64,000 nucleotides of DNA from the NCBI RefSeq assembly GCF_015711605.1, contig NZ_JABTEZ010000004.1:310001-374000 (forward strand), read 5' to 3'. The position numbers and the translations under genes were made by a program. Below are positions 44,720-53,000 of this stretch, one piece after another; the first letter of the stretch is position 1, and every line of letters begins with the position of its first letter. The notes below the pieces were generated by a model that searched no databases, was not told where the DNA came from, and was given only the letters and a program-made list of their open reading frames with translations. This stretch comes from Planomonospora sp. ID67723. Its GTDB lineage: Bacteria > Actinomycetota > Actinomycetes > Streptosporangiales > Streptosporangiaceae.

Positions 44720-46200
44720 GGCTCTTCGAACTTAGCCGGGGTCCGAACACTCACCGGGCTGTTCGGGGCTGAGATCGCATCTTGAGGGAGCCCGCGGCTC
44801 TCCTTGATCATTCCTGTTGTCTAGGCAAGAACGACAACAGAAGAGCCGCGAGCATGGTCAACGATACGACCCGGCTGCTGGGCCTGGAGGGCCTGGCCGT
44901 CGTCGACGTCATCACAGCACGTCAGGACGGAAATGAGTACGGACAAGGGCCGATCGTGCATCTGGTCACCGCCGACGAGACCGCCCGGGCCTGCCCCGAG
45001 TGCGGGACGCCGGCGGCCCGGGTCAAGGAGTGGGTGACCACCCGCCCACGTGATCTGCCGGTCGCGGGCCGCCGCTGTGACCTGCGCTGGCGTAAACGCC
45101 GCTGGTACTGCGACGAGTCGCCCTGCCCGCGCGGGACGTTCACCGAGCACGTCGCCCAGGTCCCGGCCCGGGCCCGGCTGACGGTGCGATTACGCCAGGC
45201 CGCTGGGGCGGCGGTCGCCGACGGCGGGAGGACGATCGTGCAGTCGGCTCGTGACCATGGCATGTCCTGGCCGGTGGCCTGTGCGGCGTTCACCGCGCAC
45301 GCCGCCCGCGTCCTGCCCGATCAGCCCGCCCCCGTCACGGTGCTGGGGATCGATGAGATCCGCCGTGGCCGGCCTCGCTGGAGCTGGGATGAGACCACCG
45401 ACACCTGGCAGACTGTCGTGGACCGCTGGCATGTCGGCTTCGTCGACATCTCGGGCGGGCAAGGGCTGCTCGGTCAGGTCGAAGGCCGTACCAGCGCCGC
45501 CGTCACCGGCTGGCTCGGCGAGCGCGGCCAGGCATGGCGCGATGGCGTGGCCTTCGTCGCGATCGACATGTGCACCATCTTCAAGTCCGCGGTCCGGGCG
45601 GTGTTACCGCAGGCCAGGCTGGTGGTCGACCACTTCCATATCGTGCAGTTGGCCAACGCCGCCGTCACCGAGGTCCGCCGCCGCGTCACCGTCCAGGTGC
45701 GGGGTTGGCGCGGGCGCAAGGGCAACCGGGAATGGGAGCTGCGCAACCGGCTGACCCGCTCGGCCGCCCGGATGCACGGCGCGCAGCTTGATCCGATGGT
45801 CGATGACCTGGCGGCGCTGCCGAAGCGGATCGGTGTGCCGATCCTGGCCGCGTGGAACGCCAAGGAAGACCTGCTCGACCTGCTCGCGCTGGCCCGCACG
45901 CACCCCGATCGCACGCTCATCGCCGAGCGGCTGTTTCGCTTCTACGACCGATGCGCGGCCTCCGGCCTGCCCGAGCTCCACCGCTTGGCGAGCACGGTCG
46001 AGACCTGGTGGCTCGAGATCCTCGCGTTCATCCAGACCGGCGTCACCAACGCCGGCTCCGAGGGCACCAACCGAGTGATCAAGACGGTCGCCCGAGACGC
46101 CTACGGTTTCCGCAATCCGGAAAACCAGCGTCTACGCACCCGCTGCGCCACCACCCGACGAAGCCGCGGATGCCTCAACCCCGCTTAACTTCGAAGAGCC
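44720..46200. mobile_element. ISL3-family insertion sequence
   Basis: Inverted repeats GGCTCTTCGAA (44720-44730) and its complement (46190-46200) extend inward with few mismatches to about 23 bp. A perfect 8-bp target duplication ACCATCGC flanks the element (44712-44719 and 46201-46208). The length is 1481 bp. Perfect ends and duplication indicate a recent insertion. Confidence 0.95.
44854..46188 (+). CDS. ISL3-family transposase
   Basis: ATG at 44854 (MVNDTTRLLGLEGLAVVDVI) gives 444 residues. The N-terminal zinc finger (ARACPECGTPAARVKEWVTT, then WYCDESPCPRGTF) and helix-turn-helix precede the catalytic domain. The acidic residues are in VTVLGIDEIRRGRPRW, VVDHFHIVQLAN and NAGSEGTNRVIKTVARDAYG. 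The protein looks complete and ends 12 bp before the element tip. Confidence 0.93.
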   Translation: MVNDTTRLLGLEGLAVVDVITARQDGNEYGQGPIVHLVTADETARACPECGTPAARVKEWVTTRPRDLPVAGRRCDLRWRKRRWYCDESPCPRGTFTEHVAQVPARARLTVRLRQAAGAAVADGGRTIVQSARDHGMSWPVACAAFTAHAARVLPDQPAPVTVLGIDEIRRGRPRWSWDETTDTWQTVVDRWHVGFVDISGGQGLLGQVEGRTSAAVTGWLGERGQAWRDGVAFVAIDMCTIFKSAVRAVLPQARLVVDHFHIVQLANAAVTEVRRRVTVQVRGWRGRKGNREWELRNRLTRSAARMHGAQLDPMVDDLAALPKRIGVPILAAWNAKEDLLDLLALARTHPDRTLIAERLFRFYDRCAASGLPELHRLASTVETWWLEILAFIQTGVTNAGSEGTNRVIKTVARDAYGFRNPENQRLRTRCATTRRSRGCLNPA

Positions 46201-46576
46201 ACCATCGCCTGGCTGAGCGGATGCCGTCGGCTACATCGCCGCTACGAGCGCCGCGCGGACCACTTCGCGTCCTTCGTCGCGCTGGCTGCCGCTCTCATTT
46301 GCTACCGCCGACTCACCAAATGAGTCACGCTCTCAGTAGCTCGTCGGCATCAAGCACAGCTCAGCGTGACGTGGCGGGACGTTCCGTCGCCACCGAATCT
46401 GCGACAGAGCCGCTGTTTGTACATTCCCCCGCTGCAGCGCTTATCCATGAGCTGCCAGCGTTCTCGCATAGGCATTTACTATTAGCAGTATTCTTCCGAC
46501 ATGAATATTCAACACGAATATTCAACATGAACGCCTGTCGACCGTTATACCCCTGAGCTTTTGAAGCACCACGAGG

Positions 46577-46912
46577 TCAGCCAGGGAAAGAAGCTAGCCG
46601 CACGATAACCACGAGTCCCAACACAAGAGATGCGGCCCGCATTGACATTGCACGCGCTAGAGTCATGGAAAGCATATTCATACTAATAGCGAAATAGAAA
46701 ATTAATCGCGCCACAAGGAGGGCGTCAGGATCAACACCTATAGGCTCGCCGGTGTTCCAGCTGTAATCGTATACATTGACAACGAAGCCCGCAAGAGCGA
46801 TAAGCGCGCTCAGCGAAAAAAATAGCAGCCAAGTCGCCGTGCCCGCTACATGCCACGCTCTCCAATTAGAAGCGCCCTTCGAGACACGATTATCCTCGCC
46901 TTGATTGACCAT
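46577..46912 (-). CDS. Small three-helix membrane protein
   Basis: The 111-residue protein starts with ATG at 46912 behind GGGGGAAG. Three hydrophobic helices are visible (WLLFFSLSALIALAGFVVNV, LLVARLIFYFAISMNMLSMT, RAASLVLGLVVIVRL). The gene is AT-rich relative to the window. It follows the lysozyme-like gene by 11 bp in the same operon. That position and size suit a membrane partner or immunity protein of that enzyme, though this is inference. No family is recognised. Confidence 0.7.
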   Translation of the reverse strand: MVNQGEDNRVSKGASNWRAWHVAGTATWLLFFSLSALIALAGFVVNVYDYSWNTGEPIGVDPDALLVARLIFYFAISMNMLSMTLARAMSMRAASLVLGLVVIVRLASFPG

Positions 46913-46923
46913 AAGTCTTCCCC

Positions 46924-47559
46924 CTACTTTCCACCAAGGATTTCTGTCACTATAGGCTTGGCTGCCATAAAGTCCCGCGCATAACGTTGAGCCTTGGCAG
47001 ACTTCCAGCCCTCCAGTCCTCCATTATAGACCGCCGCGATCCACCTTGCCTCCCCATCACCCCAATGACCACCTCCCATATACTTATGTAGCATAGATAT
47101 ATAAGACGCAACAATAAATAGATTCGATGCAGGATTCTTTAGCGTGTAGAGGATATTGCCAATATCGCGCTCATCCTTCAATCGATGGTAACCAAGGACT
47201 TGCGCAGCAAGTATGACCTGCATAGAAACGTGTCCGAACGAAGTCGCCAGAGCGGCATCCACCCCATCAAACATCATCCTCTTCACGAACGCAGCGTCAT
47301 CGATCGATGGCGGATCGCCGCCTACCTCATTGAACGCAATACCAGCCAAGATCCAACCCGGGACCCGAAAGTAAGCAGGCTGTGGCAGTGCGTGGAGGAA
47401 CACCTCCCAGGCAGGCCGGAAGAGCTCACGCGGCAGCAACGGCAGCGGATCGCCGGGGTGGGCCTGCTCGAGCATCCCGCCTCCGGGTACGGGCCTGCGG
47501 GCGTGCTGGAAAGCCAGGTACCTCCCCGCCTCGGCGGCCAGCGGCACCGAGCACAACAA
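46924..47559 (-). CDS. Lysozyme/transglycosylase-like protein
   Basis: About 211 residues contain an SLT-like pattern. ILAGIAFNEVGG supplies the likely catalytic Glu, GHVSMQVILAAQVLGY resembles the GxMQ motif, ASNLFIVASYISMLHKY the middle helix, and WIAAVYNGGLEGW the AxYNxG motif. Such folds cleave peptidoglycan. The start is uncertain: TTG codons near 47559 follow a hydrophobic VCVLILLCSVPLAAEAG that could be a signal peptide. An in-frame stop lies just upstream, so the N-terminus may be truncated. Base composition shifts near 47350 from GC-rich at the 5' end to AT-rich at the 3' end. Confidence 0.6.
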   Translation of the reverse strand: MLCSVPLAAEAGRYLAFQHARRPVPGGGMLEQAHPGDPLPLLPRELFRPAWEVFLHALPQPAYFRVPGWILAGIAFNEVGGDPPSIDDAAFVKRMMFDGVDAALATSFGHVSMQVILAAQVLGYHRLKDERDIGNILYTLKNPASNLFIVASYISMLHKYMGGGHWGDGEARWIAAVYNGGLEGWKSAKAQRYARDFMAAKPIVTEILGGK

Positions 47560-47634
47560 GATGAGTACGCATACTCAGCCGGAACTGGGGACGCATGGCC
47601 CCACTCATGCAGCTTCCTGCCCGATTATCCATAT

Positions 47635-48516
47635 ATGAGAACAATGACGTCCTGGGCCGTCACCGGCCGGGGCGCCCTGATCGGCGCCGCCGTCGGGACG
47701 GTGGAGGGTGCGATCTGGTGGCATGCCGAGGGCATCGCCGTCATCCACCTGTTGCTGATCCTGCTCGTGCCCGTGCCGTTGGGCACGATGCTGGCCGCAG
47801 GCACCCGGTTGCCCCGTTGGTGGGCGAGCGCGCTGGCCGGGCCGCTCGCCTTCGCGGCCCTGGTGCAGACGCTGAACGCGCTCATCCCCAGCCATTCCCC
47901 TCCCGAGCTGCCCAAGGTGTTCTACGCGCTCCCGTTCGTCCTCGCCGGGGTGATCGGTTATGCGGCGGTGGCCTGGATCGCCGCCGGTCGCGGTTCGCGG
48001 TGGCCGAGGATCGCGGCGGCCGCGGCGCTCTGCGTCCTCGTTGCCGTCATCCTCCAGGGACGGGCCGCGATCGCCGACTGGCACAAGGAGCGGGCGATAG
48101 CAGGCCTGGACCTCACTCTCCTCGGACTCGACGCGCGCACCTACCAGTCCAACGGGTCCATCCTCTGGCAGGACCACGCAGAGGAGGACCTGCCCACCGG
48201 CCTCACCGCGTGGTACGAACTCCGCAGCACCGCCGGGAGCGCCGATATCAGGTCCATCGACGTCATGCTCATTCCCGCGTCCTGGGGCAGTACGGAGGAG
48301 CTGTGCACGCGGCCGTCCGCCGCCGCATCCCGCCAGACCTGCCGGCTGCTTTCCGGCAACCTCTGGCTACGCGCCGACGAGTACGGGCAGGTCTCTGTGA
48401 CCGCCCAGCGGCAGGACACATTGATCGAGGTCAGCGCCCCGTCCGAGGCCGAGGCACTCACAGCCCTGGCCGACCTGCGCCCGGTGAGCGCGCAGACCGT
48501 GGCGAGCTACCGCTGA
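47635..48516 (+). CDS. Multi-pass membrane protein with an exported C-terminal domain
   Basis: The 293-residue protein starts with ATG at 47635. Four hydrophobic helices lie within about residues 10-145 (IAVIHLLLILLVPVPLGTML, ASALAGPLAFAALVQTLNAL, LPFVLAGVIGYAAVAWIAAG, IAAAAALCVLVAVILQG). A soluble domain follows with paired cysteines (ELCTRPSAAASRQTCRLL) and beta-rich sequence, likely outside the membrane. The 5' end lies about 75 bp from the divergent lysozyme-like gene. No family is assigned. Confidence 0.75.
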   Translation: MRTMTSWAVTGRGALIGAAVGTVEGAIWWHAEGIAVIHLLLILLVPVPLGTMLAAGTRLPRWWASALAGPLAFAALVQTLNALIPSHSPPELPKVFYALPFVLAGVIGYAAVAWIAAGRGSRWPRIAAAAALCVLVAVILQGRAAIADWHKERAIAGLDLTLLGLDARTYQSNGSILWQDHAEEDLPTGLTAWYELRSTAGSADIRSIDVMLIPASWGSTEELCTRPSAAASRQTCRLLSGNLWLRADEYGQVSVTAQRQDTLIEVSAPSEAEALTALADLRPVSAQTVASYR

Positions 48517-48529
48517 CCACCGGAGCTGT

Positions 48530-48612
48530 CTGGCGATCTGCGCGAGCGGCCGGGTTGACGAGCGCACCAGCGCCACAGCGTCAGCCCGGAACTCCGCCGG
48601 GTAGTTGAACGT
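48530..48612 (-). pseudogene. IS3-family OrfA fragment
   Basis: The minus strand encodes FNYPAEFRADAVALVRSSTR, then PLAQIARQL. This is the typical N-terminus of IS3-family OrfA proteins, with its first helix-turn-helix begun. It breaks off after about 30 residues. The long hairpin at 48617-48675 lies immediately upstream. Confidence 0.6.
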
Positions 48613-48616
48613 CCCC

Positions 48617-48675
48617 GACGTGGACACCTTGAGACCTGAACCATTCCATGGTTCAGGTCTCAAGGTGTCCACGTC
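48617..48675. repeat. Perfect 26-bp inverted repeat with a 7-nt loop
   Basis: Arms at 48617-48642 (starting GACGTGGACACCTTGAGA) and 48650-48675 are perfectly complementary around ATTCCAT. The arm contains TGGACACCTTGAGACC, a sequence style found at IS3-family termini, and an OrfA fragment adjoins it. Two IS3 ends in head-to-head contact would produce such a structure. A cruciform or strong RNA hairpin is also possible. Confidence 0.75.
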
Positions 48676-48918
48676 CAAGGTGGAAGTCCCGGTGACGTAG
48701 GCCGCTCCGGTCTTGACCGCGAACATCATCTCCCGCAGGCTCGAGCGGAGCGTGTGCCGGTAGGGCGAGCTGACTGCCGTGCGCCGCCGGTGGCGCGTGT
48801 CAGGATGTAGCCGCCGCGATAGCGGCTGATCGTGCACTCCTTGAGCGTTTTCATCGTGGGTAGAGGCTTTGTCCAGCAAGTTGAAGGCGCGGATCACCTG
48901 CACGGCCATAAAGGACGA
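48676..48918. other. Short region without a secure gene
   Basis: A minus-strand run YRHTLRSSLREMMFAVKTGA followed by AYVTGTSTLDVD is protein-like, but it runs directly into the hairpin and has no convincing start. No other coding signal was found. Confidence 0.3.
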
Positions 48919-49404
48919 TCACCGGGTAGGTGTGCTCTCGCGGAGCCGGCCACCACTATCGACGAGCAGAACAGTCTGAGGGCCTCCCGCCCCGCAGGAC
49001 CGGCCGTTGGGATAGATCATCCTCGGCCTGACATCGATCCGCTGCTTCAGCAGGGGCTCACCGTGGGCATCCAGCAGGGACAAGCTCACCTGCACCGGTC
49101 GCTCCGGCAGTTCCGGCACCTCGCCCATGACATGCCGATCGCCGGAGGAGGCGGCCGCCCCATCACTGGCGGGGTAAAGGACAACCTGCTCCGGTATGTG
49201 GCAGGTGCCATCCCAGCACACCTTCATGCGCACGCTGTCCACCCGCTGAGCGAGTGGGGCCTGGATGGTCACCGCCACCCCGACCGAGACGCCTATCAGC
49301 GTGCATCGGCGCGTGAACGTGGCTCCGTCCTTGATTGACTGGCTTCGACAACCGCCGATCATCAGGGGTCGCGTTTGCCGTTCCCTGTTCCGGGGAGCCC
49401 TCAA
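48919..49404 (-). CDS. Putative exported protein
   Basis: The 161-residue frame contains a hydrophobic segment (CTLIGVSVGVAVTIQAPLAQ) after a basic stretch, i.e. a signal peptide or membrane anchor. A domain with VRMKVCWDGTCHIPEQVVLY, SLSLLDAHGEPLLKQRIDVR and a final Cys-containing RSCGAGGPQTVLLVDSGG follows. Paired cysteines fit an extracellular fold. The likely start is ATG near 49362 (MIGGCRSQSIKDGATFTRRC) rather than the first ATG. The function is unknown. Confidence 0.55.
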   Translation of the reverse strand: MRAPRNRERQTRPLMIGGCRSQSIKDGATFTRRCTLIGVSVGVAVTIQAPLAQRVDSVRMKVCWDGTCHIPEQVVLYPASDGAAASSGDRHVMGEVPELPERPVQVSLSLLDAHGEPLLKQRIDVRPRMIYPNGRSCGAGGPQTVLLVDSGGRLRESTPTR

Positions 49405-49538
49405 CTAATCGCACGTGTCAGAGGCACGCCCGTCTCACCAACGGAGAACACATCGGCCCTGGCCTCACGCCTGTCGCAGCCCTTCCCCATCCGGAGACTC
49501 ACTCCAGCAGCACGGTTCCTGCACCTCACTAAGAAACC

Positions 49539-50042
49539 TCAATAATCTTCTGGCCCTGCGATCACAGGCAACCCCAGAGCCTCTCCTATCTCTTCGCTAA
49601 TTCCATAGTAGCTAGCCAAACCAAAAGAGCCACATGGCTCAATCTTTTTCTCTACAAGGCACCCCATCTCATCTACATATCTATCAAAAGGAACATCCCA
49701 GAAGCAGTGCTTCTCCAAGACATCCCTTTGGGTTAAGGGGATATTCTCTAGTACTTGAAAATACCCCATCGTCCATGGCCTCCGATTCGTGAAGAGCGGC
49801 GGAATAAGGAACGATCGCACATCTATAGACTGAAGGTCGATCCGCTTTTCAGAGTTTTCGAAGGCGTAGATATATATGAGACATGCCGAGCTAGTGAGTG
49901 GATGATCTTCGGGCATGGAAGGAGATATAACGCGCCCGAAAAAGTATCCACGAGTTTTTATGGAGAAGGTGAATAGGTCTCCAGGGGCTAGGGCTTTTCG
50001 TGATCTACCAAGTACTTCGAAGTGAATTTTTTCGCCATGCAT
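49539..50042 (-). CDS. Imm26-family immunity protein
   Basis: The 167-residue protein begins MHGEKIHFEVLGRSRKALAP. GDLFTFSIKTRGYFFGRVIS is the hallmark N-terminal motif of the Imm26 family, which protects against polymorphic toxins. CLIYIYAFENSEKRIDLQSI and a C-terminal region with DRYVDEMGCLVEKK follow. The gene starts 15 bp after the stop of the GIY-YIG RHS toxin on the same strand, exactly where the cognate immunity gene is expected. It shares the toxin tip's low GC content. It presumably binds and blocks the nuclease in the producer. Confidence 0.8.
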   Translation of the reverse strand: MHGEKIHFEVLGRSRKALAPGDLFTFSIKTRGYFFGRVISPSMPEDHPLTSSACLIYIYAFENSEKRIDLQSIDVRSFLIPPLFTNRRPWTMGYFQVLENIPLTQRDVLEKHCFWDVPFDRYVDEMGCLVEKKIEPCGSFGLASYYGISEEIGEALGLPVIAGPEDY

Positions 50043-50057
50043 TTCTATCCCTACTCT

Positions 50058-53000
50058 CTAGAGAAGGTGTGGCGCATTGCTTCTGAGCCACCGGACTCCC
50101 CAGTTTACCATATTCTGATAATATGGATGCTTCGGCGATATGCTGTTAATTTTATTTGTCAAATTAAAGCGACCGCCCCCCATCATGTGTCTATGGATTA
50201 CTGCTTGCTCGATCGCACGCGCCTCTCCACGGGTAAGCCCGTTCGCGATAGCTCTCATCGTGAATCTTGCCCCGTGCTGCTGAGAACGTTTCGCAAAATT
50301 CTTGGTAATTCCCACATAGATTATATTTCCTGAGGCATCATACCCCACATAAACCGTATTGTTTCTAAATCCTGCGGCAAGCTTTGAGGTCGCCTTAAGG
50401 AGATTTCCCAGTCGGGCAGCAGCAGATCCGAATCCCATCTCCTTTATCGCATACGGATCCTCCTGGCCGATACTGTTTTTTGCTGCCCAGGTATCTCCGC
50501 ACCATGTCTTATTGTGGACGCAAACATAAAGGTGGAGATATGCCTGCCCTTCGGGGGTTGCCCACCCGGAGCATCGGATTCTTTTATAACAGAGATGATC
50601 CTTTGCGTTTTTTACTGCCTTTGCAAACGCATGGGCGGAGGGCGGAAAGAGAAGGTCGCCGTTAAGTGACACCGAGAGGGGCATCCGGCACTGCTCTACA
50701 CCCCATTTTTTCTCACAGGCGTTGAGTTTCCTAGGCGGAGGGGCTGTGGCCAGCTTGGCGAAAAATCCGCCCGCCTTCACCTTGGGATTCTTTCCTATTA
50801 TTATTATCCAGAGCGCATTATTGTATTCGTCGGCCGCATTCCTATCGTATCCTTCAATGTATTTTGCTCGCTGCTTTTTTGTGGCACGCCAGTAGCCATC
50901 AGGTGCCGGATCTCCAGTGGTGAGGTATCCAATTCGGCGTGCCTCTTCCTCTGAAAGCTCCGGAATCCATCCTCTCCCTCCGAAGTTCGCTTCATGCCAA
51001 GCGAGGTCTTCCTCAGTAGTGCCGTGGAAACGAAGGTCTGCGGGAGTTGGGTCCCATGAATACAGGCACGACTCGTCACACACGCCACTGTATTCCCGAG
51101 GACGATCATCACTAATGGTGTTGATCATTTCGTGGCCGGTGGGGTCGGTTCCGGTCAGCGGGGAGGCGTTGGCGTAGGTGTAGCGGTTGGCCTGCACCGA
51201 CGGGTTGGGGTCGAGGGTCCAGTCGTCGCGGGAGGTGAAGGCGCCGGTGCCGGGCTGATACCAGCGGGCGTGCATGTTGACCTTGCCGGTGTCCGGGTCG
51301 GTGTACTCCCCCTGATAACCCATCGATCGCTTGCTGCCGGAGGTGTGGGTGACCTGGCCAAACGGATCGTAGGCGGTGGAATCGACCAGGGCGGTGCCGG
51401 AGAAGGTCGCGACCACATCGCCGTGCAGGTCGTTCATCACGCCCAGCGCGGGGCTACCGCCTTCGTGCATGCTCAGCAACCCACCGGCCACATCACGGCC
51501 GTACGTGGCCTGAACCGCACCGACACCGTCGGCGATGACGCTGATGTCATTGCTGAGGCCCGAATAGGTGAAGCGCTGCTGAGCGGTGCCCTTGGTGCGC
51601 GAGGTCATCCGGCCCAGGGCGTCGTAGCCGTAACTGGTCTCGCCGTCGGTGATGAGCCGGTCGAAGGCGTCGAAGACCAGATTTTTCGTGGTGCCGCCGG
51701 TGGTCTCGGTGGCCAGGGTGCCGCGCGGGCTGTAGGTGTAGTCGACACCGGCGCCGGAGGTCAGCCGGTTGCGTTCGTCGTAGGTGAAGGTTGTGTCTCC
51801 GGCCTTGATGCGGTTGCCGGATTCGTCCCAGGCGTAGTCGACGCTCTTGCCGTCGGGGCCGGTCCAGGAAGTCAGGCGTCCGGCGTGGTCGTAGCCGTAG
51901 CTGTTGCTGCCGGCTCCGGCGGTGCCGGAGGTGGTCTTGGAGGTGAGCCGGTCGTCCTTGTCCCACCCATAGACGATCTTCGCCAGCTCAGCCCCGCCGC
52001 TGCCAGTCAGAGTGTGGGAGGTGGGCCGGTCGACCGCGTCATAGGCGAAGGTATGAATGTTGATGGGGTTGGCGGAGGTCTGGCTGGTGAGCCGGTCGGC
52101 CTTGTCGTAGCCGTAGGTCCACGTGCGCCCGGTCACCGGGTCGCTGGCGGTGGCCAGGCGGCTGCCGTTATCCCAGGTGAAGTTCGCCGTACCCGTGGGA
52201 TCGACGCGCTGGGTCGGGTTGCCCAGAGCGTCGTAGGCGTAGGTGGCGACCTGGGCGGCGGCCTTGGACAGCTTGGTCAGCAAGCCTCGGTCGTTGTACT
52301 CCAGGCCGTAGTCGCCAATCGCGCTGGGCCGGCCGGCCGCGTCGTAGCCATAGGTGCGCTGCGGGGTCTCCACCGCGGCGCCGCTTCCGCGCTCGCTGAC
52401 TGTGCGGCCCAGGTGGTCGAAGGTGCGGTCAATACGCACCCCGCCCGGCTGCAGCGTGGCGGTGTTGTTGCTGGCCGCGTCGTAGATCTGGGTCCAGGTA
52501 CGGTCGGCGGCGTTCGGGTGCGCGGTCGTGGATGGTTCGATGAGGGATTCGACCAAGCCCAGGCTGTTGTAGCTGGTCCAGGTGGCATTACCGCGACCGT
52601 CGGTCAGGCGGGTGCGCGCACCGACTGCGTCGTAGCCGAACGTCGTGGTGATCGACTTGTCGGCCGAGACCGGTTCGATGAGTGCGGTCATCCGGCCTAA
52701 CGCGTCAAATTCTTGGCGTGTGACATGTCCCTCAGCCGAGGTGCTGTGGGTGAGGTTGCCAGCTGGGTCGTAGCCGAAACCGACGTTGCGCACGGTCGCG
52801 CCGGCCGCGTCGAGGTCCTTGGCGGCGATCTTCCGGCCAGCCAGGTCATAAGTGATCTCGGTAACGTTGCCCAGCGGGTCGGTGACCTTCGTTTCACGAC
52901 CGACCGCGTCGTAGGCGTGACTGGTGGTGTTGCCGTTCGGATCAGTGATGGCGGTGACCTGACCAGCAGCGTTGACCGCGTAGCTGGTGATCTTACCGCC

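Larger units (their letters stand above)
44406..46323 (+). pseudogene. IS5-type transposase remnant split by ISL3
   Basis: The part at 44406-44719 (SGAKIHMIIERTGLPISVAI, LHGDKGYDYPGVRRFLRQRG, RHRWVIERTIA) and the part at 46209-46323 (WLSGCRRLHRRYERRADHFA, ALICYRRLTK) join in frame once the ISL3 element and one copy of the 8-bp duplication are removed. Asp of DKGYD and Glu of VIERT are the second and third catalytic residues. The N-terminal part with the first Asp is missing, so this copy was dead before or apart from the ISL3 insertion. Confidence 0.82.
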
